Origin: Lunularia cruciata
Taxonomy: Eukaryota; Streptophyta; Marchantiopsida; Lunulariales; Lunulariaceae
Assembly (NCBI GenBank): GCA_948567375.1
Contig: OX419759.1
Location: 1,217,303 to 1,281,302, forward strand
Length of the DNA: 64,000 bases
Reading direction: 5' to 3'
The translations under genes and the position numbers were made by a program. The notes under the pieces are model-generated. The model was not told the origin of the DNA. It ran no database searches and saw only the letters and a list, made by a program, of their open reading frames with translations. Positions 24,001 to 37,552 of this stretch are shown here, in pieces (positions within the stretch are counted from its first letter, which is position 1; each line of letters opens with the position of its first letter).

Positions 24001-25860
24001 CCTCATGTTTTGAAGTGGAAACGCACTCGACAAACCAAATTGGAGATAGTGCATTTAAGTCTCTGCACGAGTACATCAGTCCTTGGTCAGCCGATGGCCA
24101 GCTTTAGACCTTTGGCCAACGTTTTGGTAAGTGCACAGTGCTCTACTCAAGCCAGCTCGTGTAATCCGTCACTCCCCCTCAAAAACCAATGTATTTCACC
24201 ATGAGATTCACTGGCAAGACGACACACTTGGTGGCAATTCGTGGTAATCGGAAAGTACAGAAGATGTTCAAGGTCAAGAGAAATCTGACCTGCTATTTTC
24301 AATCCTTCAAAAATCTCTTCACCTCTTGATATCCTCGAGTTTCAACCGTGCATTACCGAGAGAGCAACTCAGCCAAACCAAAGAAACCCTAACGTTTAGC
24401 CAGGTAGTGAAGATTTCCGCAGGTGTAATCATTTTACAAGGTGTTCAACGGTCAGGGCACATTGAGTGTCTCTTGCTTGCTTTTGCTGAGATTCCAACCA
24501 ATCTTTATCTCGACCACGGTATTAATGTCGCGCATGTTGACCTCATTCGCTGTTTCCTTCACCGTCTCATCCTTTTATTAGCAAATTGACACCACCGAAA
24601 ACGAGACCGGTACGTCCACAAAACGCAAAATTAAACATGTGGCCGAAGACGGCTTCTCGCTGACAAGAGAGTGAATGATTGGCCTACACCAGCCCTATGA
24701 TTCTCTTGATGTCCATTCCTGCTAGGACTGGAACTCAGGACTCGAAAGTTAAAGTAATAGGAGCAAATGTTCCGTAGTTCAAGGACAGTTCTCACCTTCA
24801 AACAAAGAACACTGCAACCGGAAGCAACGGGAGTGAAATATGGCCACTGTTGCTTTCCGAGAGGGCAAAATGGGTATCACAACAGTCCGATTCTATCAGC
24901 TCATGAAACTCTATCAGTGACAAGAAGAAAGCCAACAAAGCTATTTAGGGAGCGTTTGGCTCGCGACACACAGCACAGCAAATCATAGAGTGGACGGGCC
25001 GAGAAGATAAAAACATGTCTTAAGGCAAAAATAACGAACTTCATCAGATATAGAGAAAAATAAATTATTGAACTGTCGTATTTGACGCACGAGTTGGTGT
25101 CTGCTTGAATGCCGGTTACTTAATTCATAGACTTACTTGGCTAATTTCTTGTTCTTTTGTGCTCCTGGTGATGATTCTTAGTCTTGGCGACAATTTTACA
25201 ATCTTTTCTCTTTAGGTTGAGGCTATCATGCGCAACACGTGATGTGTTTGATTCAATTTCCATTTTATTTCTCCACGCTGAAGAGTACTACTGGACGACC
25301 GAGGAGACAAGTCGAGAACCCAGATTGCACAGGTGATCAGAACCGCCTGCATATTTGTTCATGACTATCTTCGATTGTTAGATTCAGTTCCCAAGTGCAT
25401 TCAGATTCTGATAAAAGATGGGCTTTCACGTTGACTATTAGAGGAACTTTGTGGGTAAATATAATGCTCATGAAGACTACTTCAAAACTTGTAAGAATTA
25501 TAATAAATGTGAGCTTCCTCTCAAGCCTGGCATTGCAAGCTTTAGTCACTAGAATCGAAATATCTCCCTGATATCGAGCAATCGGGACCCACTCAAGGAG
25601 CTGAATTTGCAATATTAATTTCTAATTGTGAAGATATGACACCAAGTTGCTGAAAAAGGCGCTGTAGCAATTGATAATCGGACGCCATGACCCTACAAGG
25701 TTCGTTCATGGCGAAGCACAAGGCACTCAAGTTGATATGCGCTTTGGCAGGAGACAATTTCTTCTGCAGACTTATTCGTTGAGAGTCCAGACATGTGCAC
25801 TGCTTTGGTAGAGAATTAGTCATGAGAGATATGAGAGCAAGAGCTGCGCCTCTTCCTCCA
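18025..25860. other. Long stretch without a convincing gene
   Basis: Only short ORFs are found (up to about 115 codons, such as minus 20232-20579), none with a recognisable domain or a consistent splice chain. The first few hundred bases presumably include the ATPD promoter. The segment near 21429-21490 resembles one arm of the inverted repeat at 54852-55032, so dispersed repeats contribute. I found no rRNA or tRNA gene. Confidence 0.45.
18908..18938 (+). repeat. (CCA)n microsatellite
   Basis: A run of ACC/CCA triplets, interrupted once by TAC, lies in non-coding DNA about 1 kb upstream of ATPD. It has no other visible role. Confidence 0.8.
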
Positions 25861-25865
25861 AGAAC

Positions 25866-26075
25866 ATGGCTTCTGCCAAGTTAGCTCCCACCTTCACGGA
25901 GATACGGACTCCCAATCAGGCCTCTGCAATTTCCTCGCTCGGTCTCCCGGACTTGATTTCACAAACAGCGACGCGAATCAACCATCTGCGGAGCTTTGGA
26001 GATTCAGATCAACTCAATGTACACACATCCACTTTTCCCAATCGGTATCTTGCAACATTTGTAAATTGTAGGTAC
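25866..26075 (+). CDS. Possible first exon, perhaps of the Sfi1-like gene
   Basis: An ATG at 25866 opens a frame beginning MASAKLAPTFTEIRTPNQAS that stays open for 70 codons, with GT donors inside it (for example AAT/GTACAC near 26020). The peptide is polar with no known domain. It lies 2.4 kb upstream of the first well-supported Sfi1-like exon on the same strand, and another plus-strand open stretch containing LTEEEIR and MEAEKERKALQVQ occurs at 26985-27080. Linking these to the downstream gene is inference. Confidence 0.25.
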
Positions 26076-28466
26076 TGAAGCAGAAGTTTGTACCTCAAAA
26101 GTTTCATGTGATGTTCCGTCGATCTTCCCGCTGTTCCTTGAAAACGGGGAGTAAACAAATTTTCGGCTGAGTACCGGGTTCATGTGACTTTGTCTGTCGG
26201 ACATTTCTTGAAAGCTTGCTTGACTTCTGTCCATAGGAGTTCGCAACACTAGACACTGTCACACACTGTCACAGCGCATTTCACCTGCATCATGAAGTGA
26301 TGATCTGGTTCATCATTTGATGCGATATTATTACCTGAGGACTGTCACTACCAATATATGAAACCGAATTTTCGGGATCCGTTACAGTGTCGAGTCTATT
26401 GGAACATATAGTATTGTTGCCCGTTACCATCGAGTACAGCCAACAGTCCTTTTCTTGCTATTGTACCTCCTTTTACCGAGTACAAGTGATGGGCGCGAGA
26501 TGATTTGCCCTGCACCCTCCTCGTTGACTCCTCGTCGATGTCGTGCTAAAGATGTGTGTGAACGCTGTCGTGGCTCGATATCATGACACCAAGAGACCGA
26601 CCGACAGACGGACACACATCAATTACCCTTTTTGGGTACAGGATAGTACCTTTCTTCCTTGATTTTCTGGCTCCTGAGCTCAGAAAAGGGGATACCCTCA
26701 CGGAGTATCTTCCCATTCACTAGGTTATATTTTCACCTCTCGACCGGGCGAAGCAGCAATGATTCTTGATGGTAGATTTTGCGAACTGGGTCGACCAAGA
26801 AGGGTGTGAAAGTTATTGTGCCGCCTGAGTATTGAAGCTGTTTCCCTCTTTCGGACTTCCGTTGGGGCCCATTACTGCACAGATAGATCACGGCGGTGAA
26901 GAGACTCTTGAGTTTCTTGATTTGAGCCAGTACTAATGGGCAGAGTAAAGGATCGCACCATAAAATCATATGCAATTTCTTCACAGCTGACGGAAGAGGA
27001 GATACGGTACGTTTACGTCTTTCTGAAGCCCAGTGGGCCCATGGAGGCTGAAAAGGAACGCAAAGCTCTGCAGGTCCAGTACGACAGTGATGATTATCAA
27101 GATGCGCCAGGGCTTTTCGATATCTCATCATTCGAAATCATGGCTCTTTGATTTGTTTTTCTTTGGGTTCCCTTTGATGAGAGAAAGGAATACCGAACTG
27201 CCCTTGCTCGGGTAGGCTCGTTATCCACTCAAAACCTTTTACGAAAAGCTGTTCACTGCAATCAGAGTCTTTCAGATCTGTTCCTCGAATTGAAAACCAT
27301 TTCTTTTGAGCTTCTGTAGGGTTCAGGAGATAACTTCTTTCAGGAAAGAAACGTCTCATGAAACCGTCCGATTCTGGTCTAGTGACTCTGCAGATGTTCA
27401 TGGTTGTTCAGCCTTCGTTGAGTTCTTGAAAGACCTACAACCTGCACACTTAGGCACTGCCTGAGTTGGGGCTACAATTCGATCTTCTGGAATCGCCAAA
27501 CTGAGCATAGGGTTCAGTCAGATGCTACTCTCAATAATGTGTGCAACCACCAGAACCCCAACAACACCTACTTGGTTCCACCAGTGTTGACAATCGTTCT
27601 GCCTGGTCATCAACGAGATTTATAGGGATCAGCCTAACTTAGCAAAGTTGGAGATTGGTGAACCCAGGTAACATCAGAGTCGAAGTCCAGTAAACCGACA
27701 GAGCTGTTCGTAGACATGAGGAGCTTCAGGGAGCGGCTTAATTGAAGTTAAGGAACGTTCCCCTTTTAGAAGAGCTCGTTCGAACAGTTGGATTGAGAAT
27801 GCATAAAACCAAGGAGAAAAATGTAATCTTTTTTCCTTCCCTTCCCGCTCGTCATTATCACCACGAGTTTGTGGAGCCTTTTTGAATAAAGCCCGTCACG
27901 ATTGTCAGCGTTGAATGAAGAGCATGTGTGAGTGAGCCACCTCATGTGACATGCCCGTGTACAGAGTGAGGACTTGCAAAACCATCAAAGACGTTTTGAT
28001 TCTTGCGCTCGTAAGAACTGAGTTGACCCTGCAAACATGAGATTAAGAGACCCTGCCAAACAGAAGAAACCTAATGGACTAAGTTCCCAAAAGAACGAAA
28101 TCCTGAAGCATGGGGAGTTCCAGTAGCCGGCTTGCTACGCCCAAGTGCTTCAGAGCTATCATCAAACTACAACACCCATTGACTTCCGAAAAATTAGTTG
28201 GACATTCCTAAAGAAAAGAGTTTACTTCCGAAGAAAATGAAGACAAATCTCTGGGCCAAGAACCTCTACTGTACACTTCAAGTACACCTAGATTTGTATA
28301 TTTACCAGCAGAGGCAAGTGTAGATCCACCCGGTGTTTCCGGCCTGGTGGCCTGGTTAATCTGTAGTTAGCCGTCCCATTTTGAGAGTTCAATGCACGAT
28401 TTTGGTTTCCAATTTGGACTTGTATGGACAGGATGTGACGTCATTTGAATCTGAATTCGTCTGCAG

Positions 28467-31400
28467 GGCTTACCGACACCATCGCAAGAGACTAGCAAGG
28501 ATTGTAGCTGATCAGTGGTTATATGCTGCACGTTTTGTAAGAAAAAATGGGACTGCAGTTTGACCCTTAGCTTCACCAGATGAACTTGATTGGATCCTGA
28601 GAATCTCTGTTTAACAATGAAATAAACCTGACCTAAACGTAAACAGCATATTTTCAGGAGTGTTGTGTTGGGGTCAATGTTAGATCCTGTAAAATATTCT
28701 TACGCATCCATATTCCCAACAGAGGCTTATCACCGTGAGGTTCCGCAACCAACATGCTGAAAGGCTAAAGAGGTGACTCCCTACAAAACTTGAAACTTTG
28801 TCCGCAATATGAAGGTTGACAAGTTGATTACATATACTGACACTTGGCAGGCCGTCTGTACAGCTTATCGTGTGACTGATTTCTTAGATGCTTACTGGGA
28901 CCTGCATGCCCGGTGCTGAGACCCCTTTATTGTTTCGATTGCTTCAGGTCTTGCATCACAGTGTGGAGATTTGCAGTGGAAAATAGGACGCGTATGTCTA
29001 GGATCCTGGAACGAGCCAGCGTGCTACGTCGTTTCATACTGGAAAGACGAAGCTTCCACCTTTGGCATACAGCGGTTCAGACTCAGCAACACACCCGCAA
29101 ATCCTACAAGCTATTATCTTGCAGAAGTAAATGTTCGGACACACTCCATTTCCAGCTATCCTCTTCTGCGAACTTCCCATTACTCATATCCTCTTCTGCT
29201 TATCGATCATTTGCACTTCATGAGTTCTGGATAACCCGTTCCCAGAACGGCTTCTGTTCTCGTATACCTATATATATCCTCTTCTGCATAGTTCAAGGTG
29301 GAAGTTTCATACAGTCTACAGGGGATGAGGGTCTTGCACCGTCTCATGTGTGTTATGAGGAAGATAAATGTATAGCTTCTCATAGCCCCATGCTTGCTGG
29401 TGTAGTAGATGAAGCCTAGAACTTTGAACTTGTCAGTCGTCTGTCTGATCTTCAGAACTACTCCTAGACATATTGTTGAAAATGCTCATACTCGAAGTTC
29501 TTGGTATCACCAGTACATAGGAGCACAAGAAGAAGGGTGCTGAATGCACTTCATACATCATCTCAAGAAGGAAGATGCAAACGTAAATATCAGATAAAGG
29601 CTCACCTTTTTCTAAGATCTCGACTGCTGAAGAGGACTCTGAAAAGATGGCACTGCTTCATCCATCAAAGGCAATTGTGGAAAGGAATGCAGCAAAGGGC
29701 TAACCAAAAATTGGTGACCTACCGGTTAAAGTTGATCTTGAGGGGGTGGAAGCAAGTCTTGTCAGAGAAAGAGCAGGCCAGCATCGCCTTGCAAGTTCGG
29801 ATACTCACGAAATGGTTTTGGAAGTGGAATCTGATGGTGTCTCAGAGAAGTAAGAAACTGACATTCAGTGGAGTTGCAGTACTAAATCAAGTTATCAAAT
29901 TTGGTCCTCTATGACTTAGCAGAGCTTGTATGTACCTGACTTGCTTCTGGAGAACTGTAGTTCCGACAGTCTGTGTTCGACAAGAATCACAAGGCTGTTG
30001 AATCCCTAAAACCTGAACCTCAATCCTTCTTGTTGTGGCTCTGTGAAGAGGAAGGTATGGACAAAATGATTGTTGCGCAGAGGCATCATGAAAGGAAGTT
30101 GTTGGTAAGAGCGTGATTTTTCTCGTTCAAATTTTCGCACTGGTTGTAGATGATTCGGTGTCTATGGGTTATCAATTTAACACAAGTCGTGTACTGCTTT
30201 TCATTAGATAGGACTCAAGCTGGCTAGCTTATGACAGATCCCGCTGCCACTGCTGACGAATGACCAAAAACTTTATGCAGAGGGCAGTTTTTAATGGATG
30301 GGAAAGGTCGAGCTTCAGTAGCCGTCTGGCCAGGGAGGTCGCTCAGCACAGTATCGAAGCAGACGCCATGGTATACATGTGTTTCTGCACATTTGCAAAT
30401 GTGAACAAATGCAGTGAAGTATCAGCGTTCACTTTACGGCGGCTGATGATGTTGAGAATGTAGAACTAGAGTAACCGTACACTGAGGAAGATTTTAAGCA
30501 CACAAACTTGATTTGAGCTTCCAAGAAAATGATGGGAAGAAAAAAGAGGACGAAACGACGCTATAGTTTAAAGACACGCAAAGTTCGAGTGGATGTGGAA
30601 TGATGTCCGAAACAAGACAACAGTCAAATACATATGTTGTTTCACTGAAAAACATAGTCATGCTCAGTAGTTTCAAACGGTCATTTGCAGAAGTCAACTA
30701 AGAACGTTCCTGTATTAACGCATTACTAGCTTCTGGTTTTATAATATAAAGGGCTGTATGAGTGATCCCGGAAAGGAAATTCTGAATCGACCAACAATAC
30801 CTCAGTAGAAATGAATTCGCATTTAGACTAGCATTTTGTCTCCGGTACCTGTGGATAATAAGTTCGAAGATGGAAGAGAAAGCTGTACCATCAAGAATGT
30901 GAAACTTACTCACATGATAATGGGATCAACATTCCCCAAAGATAAATCCCAAGACGATGCGGACAATCAATGATATTGTTTATATAAGGGACGATGATAA
31001 ACACTGTTTGATGGTGGATGTGCAACTTGTACCCAGTTTTAAGTTTTGAGATGTAGATTAGGGATCTAACAAGATGTACCTTTCGCAGGAGGTTGCTGTG
31101 TCTTGGTTTGTCAAGTCGTTGGTCAAGAGATTTCTGATTTGCTGGAGAAACCAAACAGATGTACAAAAGAGTTACAGAAGGAATCACTGGCATGCTGTCG
31201 TGCATTGCAAGATGGAGAGTACGGCAAAAGGGATGAGAGGTCTTCGAGAGAATGTTGAGCTGGAACAGTTCAAGCAGTCTATGCAAAGGCTATCCATAAA
31301 AAACTATCAACAGAGGTTGAAAAGAAAGGCAGTTACTGGATGTAAGCTTCTCCAACAGAGCAAGCGTCTGAAATCAGCCCAACTCGAACATGCGACCGCT

Positions 31401-32926
31401 CAGTGGAGAACAGTCAAGTTGCAGGAGCGTTTTGACAAATGGTACTTAGCTACTGCCCTTAGGTCAATGAAGAACATTCAGCTCCTAAAGTCAGTCAGGT
31501 TTTCCTGCAGACAGTTATGTCTACGTGGGTTTCGAGCTTGGAGTAATTTCAGGGATTTGTCGAAAGAAAGGAGAAGCCTGAAAGAGACTCTCTTGACTAG
31601 GTCGAGAGACAATCACAATGAGTTGAAAAAGTTGCATGTCTTAAGGGCATGGAAATCTCTTCGGAAAGAGATGAATATAGAGAGATTCAATGAAGCTCGG
31701 GCACTCCAATTTTATATTGGCTTCAGAGCCGCGGTAGCAGTCAAAGCGTTACGTGTTCACATGCAGGGCCAGAAGCTCAGAAGCTCACTTCTTGCAAAAG
31801 CTAGAGAGTTTCAGAAAACGAAGTGTTTTCAGAAGGTAGTAAGCACCTGGAGTGAGTATGTGTTTTTGAGCCAATTGAGCCGACTTGCTGCCGATCACAG
31901 GCGACGGAAGCTGCTGAAACATGCCTTGCAGACCTTAGCGGACCGGAAAGACCCACACACAGAAATGGACATTCCTCAGCAAGATAACGCGTTACAAGAA
32001 ACTGTGCGCTTTTGCAGGTAAGCTGACCTCAAGTCGTGATCTAAAGATTGACAAGAACTTAAGGTTTAAGAATATCCTCACATCAGCCATTTTGATGCAT
32101 AGAGCAGCATAAAATGATGCAGTCCCAAGTAAAATTCATGCAACCAAAGCATTCCACCGCAGAAACGTTCAGACTAGCTTCACGCGTTAGTAAACGCGGA
32201 ACTTCTTTACACAGAAAAAATACTCAGAGAGACATTTACCAAAGAACAAAGACCTCACGATGCCACTGCGCAAGAGATTTGCAGAAAACTTCAGGCCATG
32301 GAGAGCATCCAAATAAGAGAACAGCTGCCTGATGTTCCATTCGTGAGAGCAGTCGCAGTAACAAGGGCTCAACCACGCCGACCTGCATTTCTCTACGACG
32401 ATGTCGATAGAGGAAGGACCCACCCTTCCTCTAAAATTGAACATGATTTCAGAAACTCAGGACAAATACCGACTGAAAATGCTAATCTGGTCGCAAAGGA
32501 GGTGGAGTGGATGGAGCACATTTTGATGGACTACGAAGATATAAAAGTGCAGATAGTACAACGCCGTGCAGAATTGGCTCTGCTTCTTGATGCGACAACC
32601 CTTGGTACAAACGTGCTTACATGCTAGACGTATTATCACTGCTTCGGAAGTACTCATAGACAGCTCAAAAGAAAAACTGACATGAGCAGAATCACAAACG
32701 AGCAAATATTGGATGTTTAATTCTTGTTGTCAACTGCTACAAGTACTGACACTTTATTGCTCGGGTGGATGTAGCTGAGGGCGACAAATTTGCTGATAAC
32801 AGAAATCTCCTACTACAGCAGGAGATCAACTCGTTGGAAGCCAAAAAGATGGTGCAGATCCCATTAATACAGGCCGTCTTGTCGCGAGTTCAAGATCTTC
32901 GGACCAATAGAGTTTCCAGCTCATAA
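28467..32926 (+). CDS. Sfi1-like centrin-binding repeat protein, 5' end unresolved
   Basis: Sfi1 proteins are long helical filaments that bind centrin through repeats carrying spaced Trp and Leu, at centrosomes, spindle poles or basal bodies. Exons read in consistent phase are 28467-28538, 28851-28912, 28948-29126, 29514-29890, 29961-30104, 30281-30370, 31089-32017, about 32214-32604 and 32775-32926 (stop at 32924). The link between 32017 and 32214 is not settled; a small exon near 32120-32190 is likely. Repeat hallmarks include LKRTLKRWHCFI, LILRGWKQVL, LTKWFWKWNLM, LKRFLICW-like FLICWRNQ, LRGFRAWSNF, LHVLRAWKSL and FQKVVSTWSEY, spaced roughly 20-35 residues apart in Arg/Lys/Gln-rich helix. 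The C terminus is a non-repeat helical tail (KEVEWMEHILMDYEDIKVQI). It converges on NRPB4. Family assignment rests on repeat pattern, not on a unique motif. Confidence 0.7.
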
Positions 32927-33251
32927 TATCCTACTTGATTATATTCTGAGGGGTATCCAAGCACTAGTAGTGCTGGCCTGCATACTTGGTGACAATTACG
33001 TCTTTTGCTCGGGTGGACGTAGCTGCGAGCAACAAATTTGCTCATAACAGAAATCTCCTACTACAGCAGAGATCAACTAGTTGGAAGCCAAAACGATGGT
33101 GCAGATGCCATTAATACAGGCCGTCTTGTCGCGAGTTCAAGATCTTCGGACCAATAGAGTTTCCAGCTCATAATATCCTACTTGATTATATCCTGAGGGG
33201 TATCCTAGCACTAGTAGTGCTGGCCTGCCATACTCGGTGACAATTACGTCT
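32759..33251. repeat. Tandem duplication of the Sfi1-like terminal exon
   Basis: A 248-bp unit starting GCTCGGGTGG (32759) recurs at 33007 with high identity. Copy 1 carries the last exon with its acceptor and stop codon. Copy 2 lacks one base (CAGCAGGAG becomes CAGCAGAG), which shifts the frame about 18 codons into the exon, so only copy 1 can encode the normal C terminus. Confidence 0.85.
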
Positions 33252-33728
33252 GTACAAATCCTACAATTTAAAATGCCCTTCAAAACTTTGTGGCTCCTGT
33301 ACGAGTATACACATCAAATCGCATACTCACGAGCTGAAAAGTCTATTGACTACTTGAGCTAAACCGTCTATTGACTACTTTTCGCCTTTTACGAAATTGT
33401 TAGCCTGCGAACCATGGAAACAGAAAAGAATAAATTTAATCATACGACTCCTCACAGCATTGGAGTGGATACTCAAAGCCACTCCCCCGTATTTCGTCCT
33501 CGGAAAGGCGTTGCAATTTGTTAATATAACAGTAATAGGAATTGGAAGCGCACAACCAGCTGGCGTTCAATTGCATTAAAGTGGGCATTCACACTCAGAT
33601 GTATGACCATGAGTCGACAGCAGAGTACATAATTCAGATATCTCCACTGGTACCGCGTTCGAAATGGAAGAAATCAATCCCCCAGGTTACTTACAACAGA
33701 TCAACTCGACGAGAAAATTAACCAAACT

Positions 33729-36673
33729 TCACTCGAACGTCTTGATAGTAGCCAGATCCGCAATCATCTGCTCGATTTTCTCATCATCCATGCGTCCTTT
33801 TTTCTGAAAGACAAGTTGATCGGTAAGCGCAATTTCGACTAAATATGCAACTTATGAACCTTAGGTCTAAGTTCGAATCACGTGAACTCAACTTGTTACC
33901 AGTAAAATCACGTCCCCACCCTCAATATCAAAGAACAGCGGTGAGAGCTTGCTTACAGCGATAGAAGGGACCAAAGCCTTGGCTTCTTCAACTGTCTCCG
34001 GACACAGGTTTCCAATAACACAGACCTATCCATTCAAGCGGAAAGTTGCTGAGTCATGGTGCAGAGAGACGAAAGCTTGCATATGTAACAACGTCTTAGA
34101 TGCTAACACTGAAGATGAGAGAAAAGTGGTCAAGAATAAGATCAATCCTGGAAAGCAAGCACCCTAGGAGTAAAGATCTGATGTAATATCTGTGCAAAAC
34201 TCACTACTTCGAGAATTGAGATCCATAGCATCCGTTTGTACGTCCCAAACATCACAAACCAGCTTATTGCACAGCCGACAATCAAAGCGATCCAAAGAGT
34301 AGACTGCCAGAAGAGCATTTAGCAAACATATGTAACTCATCGCATATTGGTCTGAAGCTCAGCGAGAAAAGTACCTCAAATTCTGCTAGTTGGTTTCTGC
34401 TTAGTACACTGAAAGTCTTAGTCAAGAAATAACCCCAAAGAACTTTCCTTGCAATATTGAAGAGTGGAAATATCTGTACTAGTTCACAGCAAGTTTAGAT
34501 TCTGTACTAGTTCACGGCAAGTTTAGATTCTGTGGGCGGATTTCCCTCGCGTTTGACCTTGTATATTGGACTTCGAAGTATAGCTAGTCAAAAGATAAGT
34601 ACGGCAAACTCCAAGAATGAGCCTAGAATTTCAGACCACATAGCGGTTATTTGGAAGAGAGAAGTTTGTAAAGAAACGGCCTCCATGGGGTGAGCTCAGA
34701 ACGAACAGAGGACTCTCTAACGAGTAATTGTAGTCTAGGAATCTCTGCTGCTCTTCAGACACCGACTTGGCATCGAAGAAAATTGGTAGAAAACTCCCTC
34801 AACAAGTTTAATCCATAAGAGCGATCGCTGTATTTTCCTTAAAAAAACCCTTTTCACAAGAACAAGAGTAACAGGATCTACAAAAGTTCTAACTTAAACT
34901 CATTTGCGATGTTTTACAAGGATACTCTCGAACCTGCTTCACAGCATTAGGGTTCTGGTAGTGACTGAACCGCTTCACGTACTGCAGGGACTTCTCAAAA
35001 ACCCTTCACAGCCACAAAATCAAACACTTAAGTTGATGTGTCCCTAACGACATATTTGAGTAATGAGAAGCCATTCATGGAACGGGGGATCCAGGATCCA
35101 CTCAGGACCGAACCGGACACATGCATTGGAGATACAGGCAAGAAAAAATGCAAGCAAGCAAGAGAGGCGAAATGACAGGAAGGCGAACTACGCAAGTATA
35201 TACAGAGTGAAACATAATCCAAATCGTTCGAAAGCAGAAACGAAAATGGATACATTCCATGATTATTATGCACAAGCAAAATTGTTAGAAACAGAGGCGA
35301 AAATTGATGCACTTCTAAGTAGCATGCTAATGGACATCAGCAACATGCAAAGTCCTGTTGAGCAGATCGACGCAAAGGGAAGCAAGGGGAACACATCGAA
35401 CAAGTAGGAAGGATGTTGGGCTGGACCGTAGTGTGGCGGGGACTGGACATAGAGAGAAATGAGGACAGAAGCCGTTCGATGAACGGGAGATCCAGAACTC
35501 GTCCGGGATATAGAGAAATACGGGATAGTGTAGATCACATCATGCGTTATGAGCGCATGAGTCCCAAAACACTAAGTACTAGAAGGAAGCAGACAGACGG
35601 TCATAGTAAGCCTGCATGGACCATCACCGGACACCGGACTTCATCAGTGTCCCAGGAGGTGCCGAAGTAGCTGGGCAGATGCCAGTACCCCTCGTACCGA
35701 GTTTCTGTTCGAATCCTTATGCGTGCCGAGGGAGATGATCCTAAAGAGATATTGAGTACTGGAATGATATGATCCTTACGACACATCTGTCAACTTGCTG
35801 AACATATGTTCCGTACGCTGCATAGTTGCATTCAATTTATGATAAAGGTAATCTCTAACTTTCTCAATTTCGAAGAGTATGATGTTTAGAGAAACTAGAG
35901 AAGACATTTGAACCAAAGAAAAAGGAAAGATGCTTACTGAGAAATCTGGTTTGGGGCATCTTCTGAGAATGACTGCAGCTGCTCATACTTTCGCTGCAAG
36001 ATCAGCGCCACCTCGGCGTTCATAAGGCACTTTGCCTTCACAAAATCTGCACAAGTGAAATCCGTTTTCAGCCTCCATGTGTCTTCACTTGAGCCCCAGA
36101 CCACCACATAAATATCAAGTAACACCTTAAAACCCTAAACCTGAAGAATAATTTTGCGCCATATTTTGCTACCCTGTGCATATGGCCGACAATACTCCAA
36201 CTTCCATGACAAGGATAAAAGCAAACTATCTTCATGTGTGAAGATCAACAAGAGTTGTGCATACTCTGAAGTGACATCGTTCTCTCGTGATTTTCCCTGT
36301 GTTCCCACCAAAAGGCGGAAAGTTTACTACCATCCATTATGAACCCCGTCTCCGAGCTTCATGACTAAATTCGAATACCAATTGGCAAGAACAGAACGAA
36401 GACGCTTGAGATTCACCTAACCTTCGCTCAAAATTCAAAGACGAGAATTTGTTGAAGCTGACACTGACAAGGGGGTATCCACTCCAGCCATTATCGGAAA
36501 TATCAGTCCATTCCCCTCTCTGCGGTAGAGTTCCTGTCTTTCACAATTCTCTGACTCCTAAACATATATAGAAATAAATCAAAAGAAGAAAGAAACAAAG
36601 AAACCGAGGCACCTTCGCCGAGCTTGAGTTCACGGGCATCTTCTTCCTCCGCTGCCTGACCTGGCTTCGACAT
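33729..36673 (-). CDS. NRPB4: RNA polymerase II subunit 4 (RPB4)
   Basis: Rpb4 pairs with Rpb7 to form the stalk of RNA polymerase II, acting in initiation and RNA handling in the nucleus. Six exons join in consistent phase: 36613-36673, 35938-36046, 34926-35003, 34375-34408, 33957-34025 and 33729-33803. They total 426 nt (141 aa), close to the usual plant length. The start is ATG at 36673 (MSKPGQAAEEEDARELKLGE). Family blocks follow in order: FVKAKCLMNAEVALILQRKY, VFEKSLQYVKRFSHYQNPNA, LSRNQLAEFE, VCVIGNLCPETVEEAKALVP and a C-terminal DDEKIEQMIADLATIKTFE. The Pol IV/V paralogue NRPD4/NRPE4 is the main alternative; length and continuity of the Rpb4 domain favour NRPB4. Intron 2 (35004-35937) is the largest and carries no recognisable element. 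Confidence 0.95.
34474..34533. repeat. Two-copy ~29-bp tandem repeat in an NRPB4 intron
   Basis: CTGTACTAGTTCACAGCAAG followed by TTTAGATT occurs twice in a row with one substitution (CACAG versus CACGG). It lies in the intron between exons 3 and 4. Confidence 0.75.
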
Positions 36674-36719
36674 GGCGAGAGCACACTGCGCAGTTTAGTT
36701 CCTTCTTTCGGCACTGCAA

Positions 36720-37440
36720 AACTTGCGGCGTTGCTCGATGAGCTACTCCCGTTGTCCAGAAACTGATCAATTTGCCTGCGGCATCGGCCACATTCGAAAT
36801 TCTCTCGACGTCAATCACTCAATCAAAAACTTCAGGAAGAGTCCTGTCCGGATTGTCGATCTACCTCACTTGCGACGTCGCGGGATGGTACCCGCCGCCG
36901 CGAAGCCGCGACTTCACGTAATAAATCTGCAAGAGTTCTGGGCATCAGATGCTCAATCGATGGTTGAGATCCACTGAGCACCGCAGATTCGATCTACCTT
37001 CCTGTAAACTTGGGGGTTACTATTTCGACGGGTGACCACGGAGGAGAAGAAGCGTCTGGCCTGACGGCATCGCAGAAATCCATCTCCGCGTCTTCTACTC
37101 GGTCATGAAGTTCAATACATAGCACAGAGTCCTTAGGGGAGGCAGAATTTGGGTCTCCCGTCAAGAAGGCTGACCCTCAGCAAGAAAGACTGAAGTACGG
37201 ATCCAGCTTTCCTCCGCAACATCAACTTTCTCTGTGAAGAGTCCAGCGAACATTTGTACTGTAATGTGCACATAGAGCATTTACCGGAGAATGTCCAGCC
37301 ATGCAGGCGTAAGGACAAGTTGCATTTGAGTGGTGAAGAGTTGCCATTATTGGTGAGCGTATGATGGTAAAGATTCACCATGAGGATTATTATGCAATAG
37401 AAAGTGTCCGATAAAGGGTCGTGAAGTTTAAAAACCATTA
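36720..37440. other. NRPB4 upstream region, no gene seen
   Basis: The sequence is GC-richer than its surroundings near 36840-36920 and presumably contains the NRPB4 promoter. An 84-codon plus-strand ORF (36723-36977) has no recognisable domain and non-conserved-looking composition. Confidence 0.35.
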
Positions 37441-37552
37441 CATTAGGACTTAGACTTCGTCCAATAAGAGGTGACTTATACTTAGTCCGCTATGATGGTA
37501 GCGGATGTGGTGATTACAAATTTTACATGTGATGCAATTTTGGGGGAATGAT

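Noticed and set aside
35063..35670. Plus-strand ORFs of 114 and 85 codons as a nested gene
   Set aside because: They lie in intron 2 of NRPB4, lack recognisable domains and show no splice or promoter signals.
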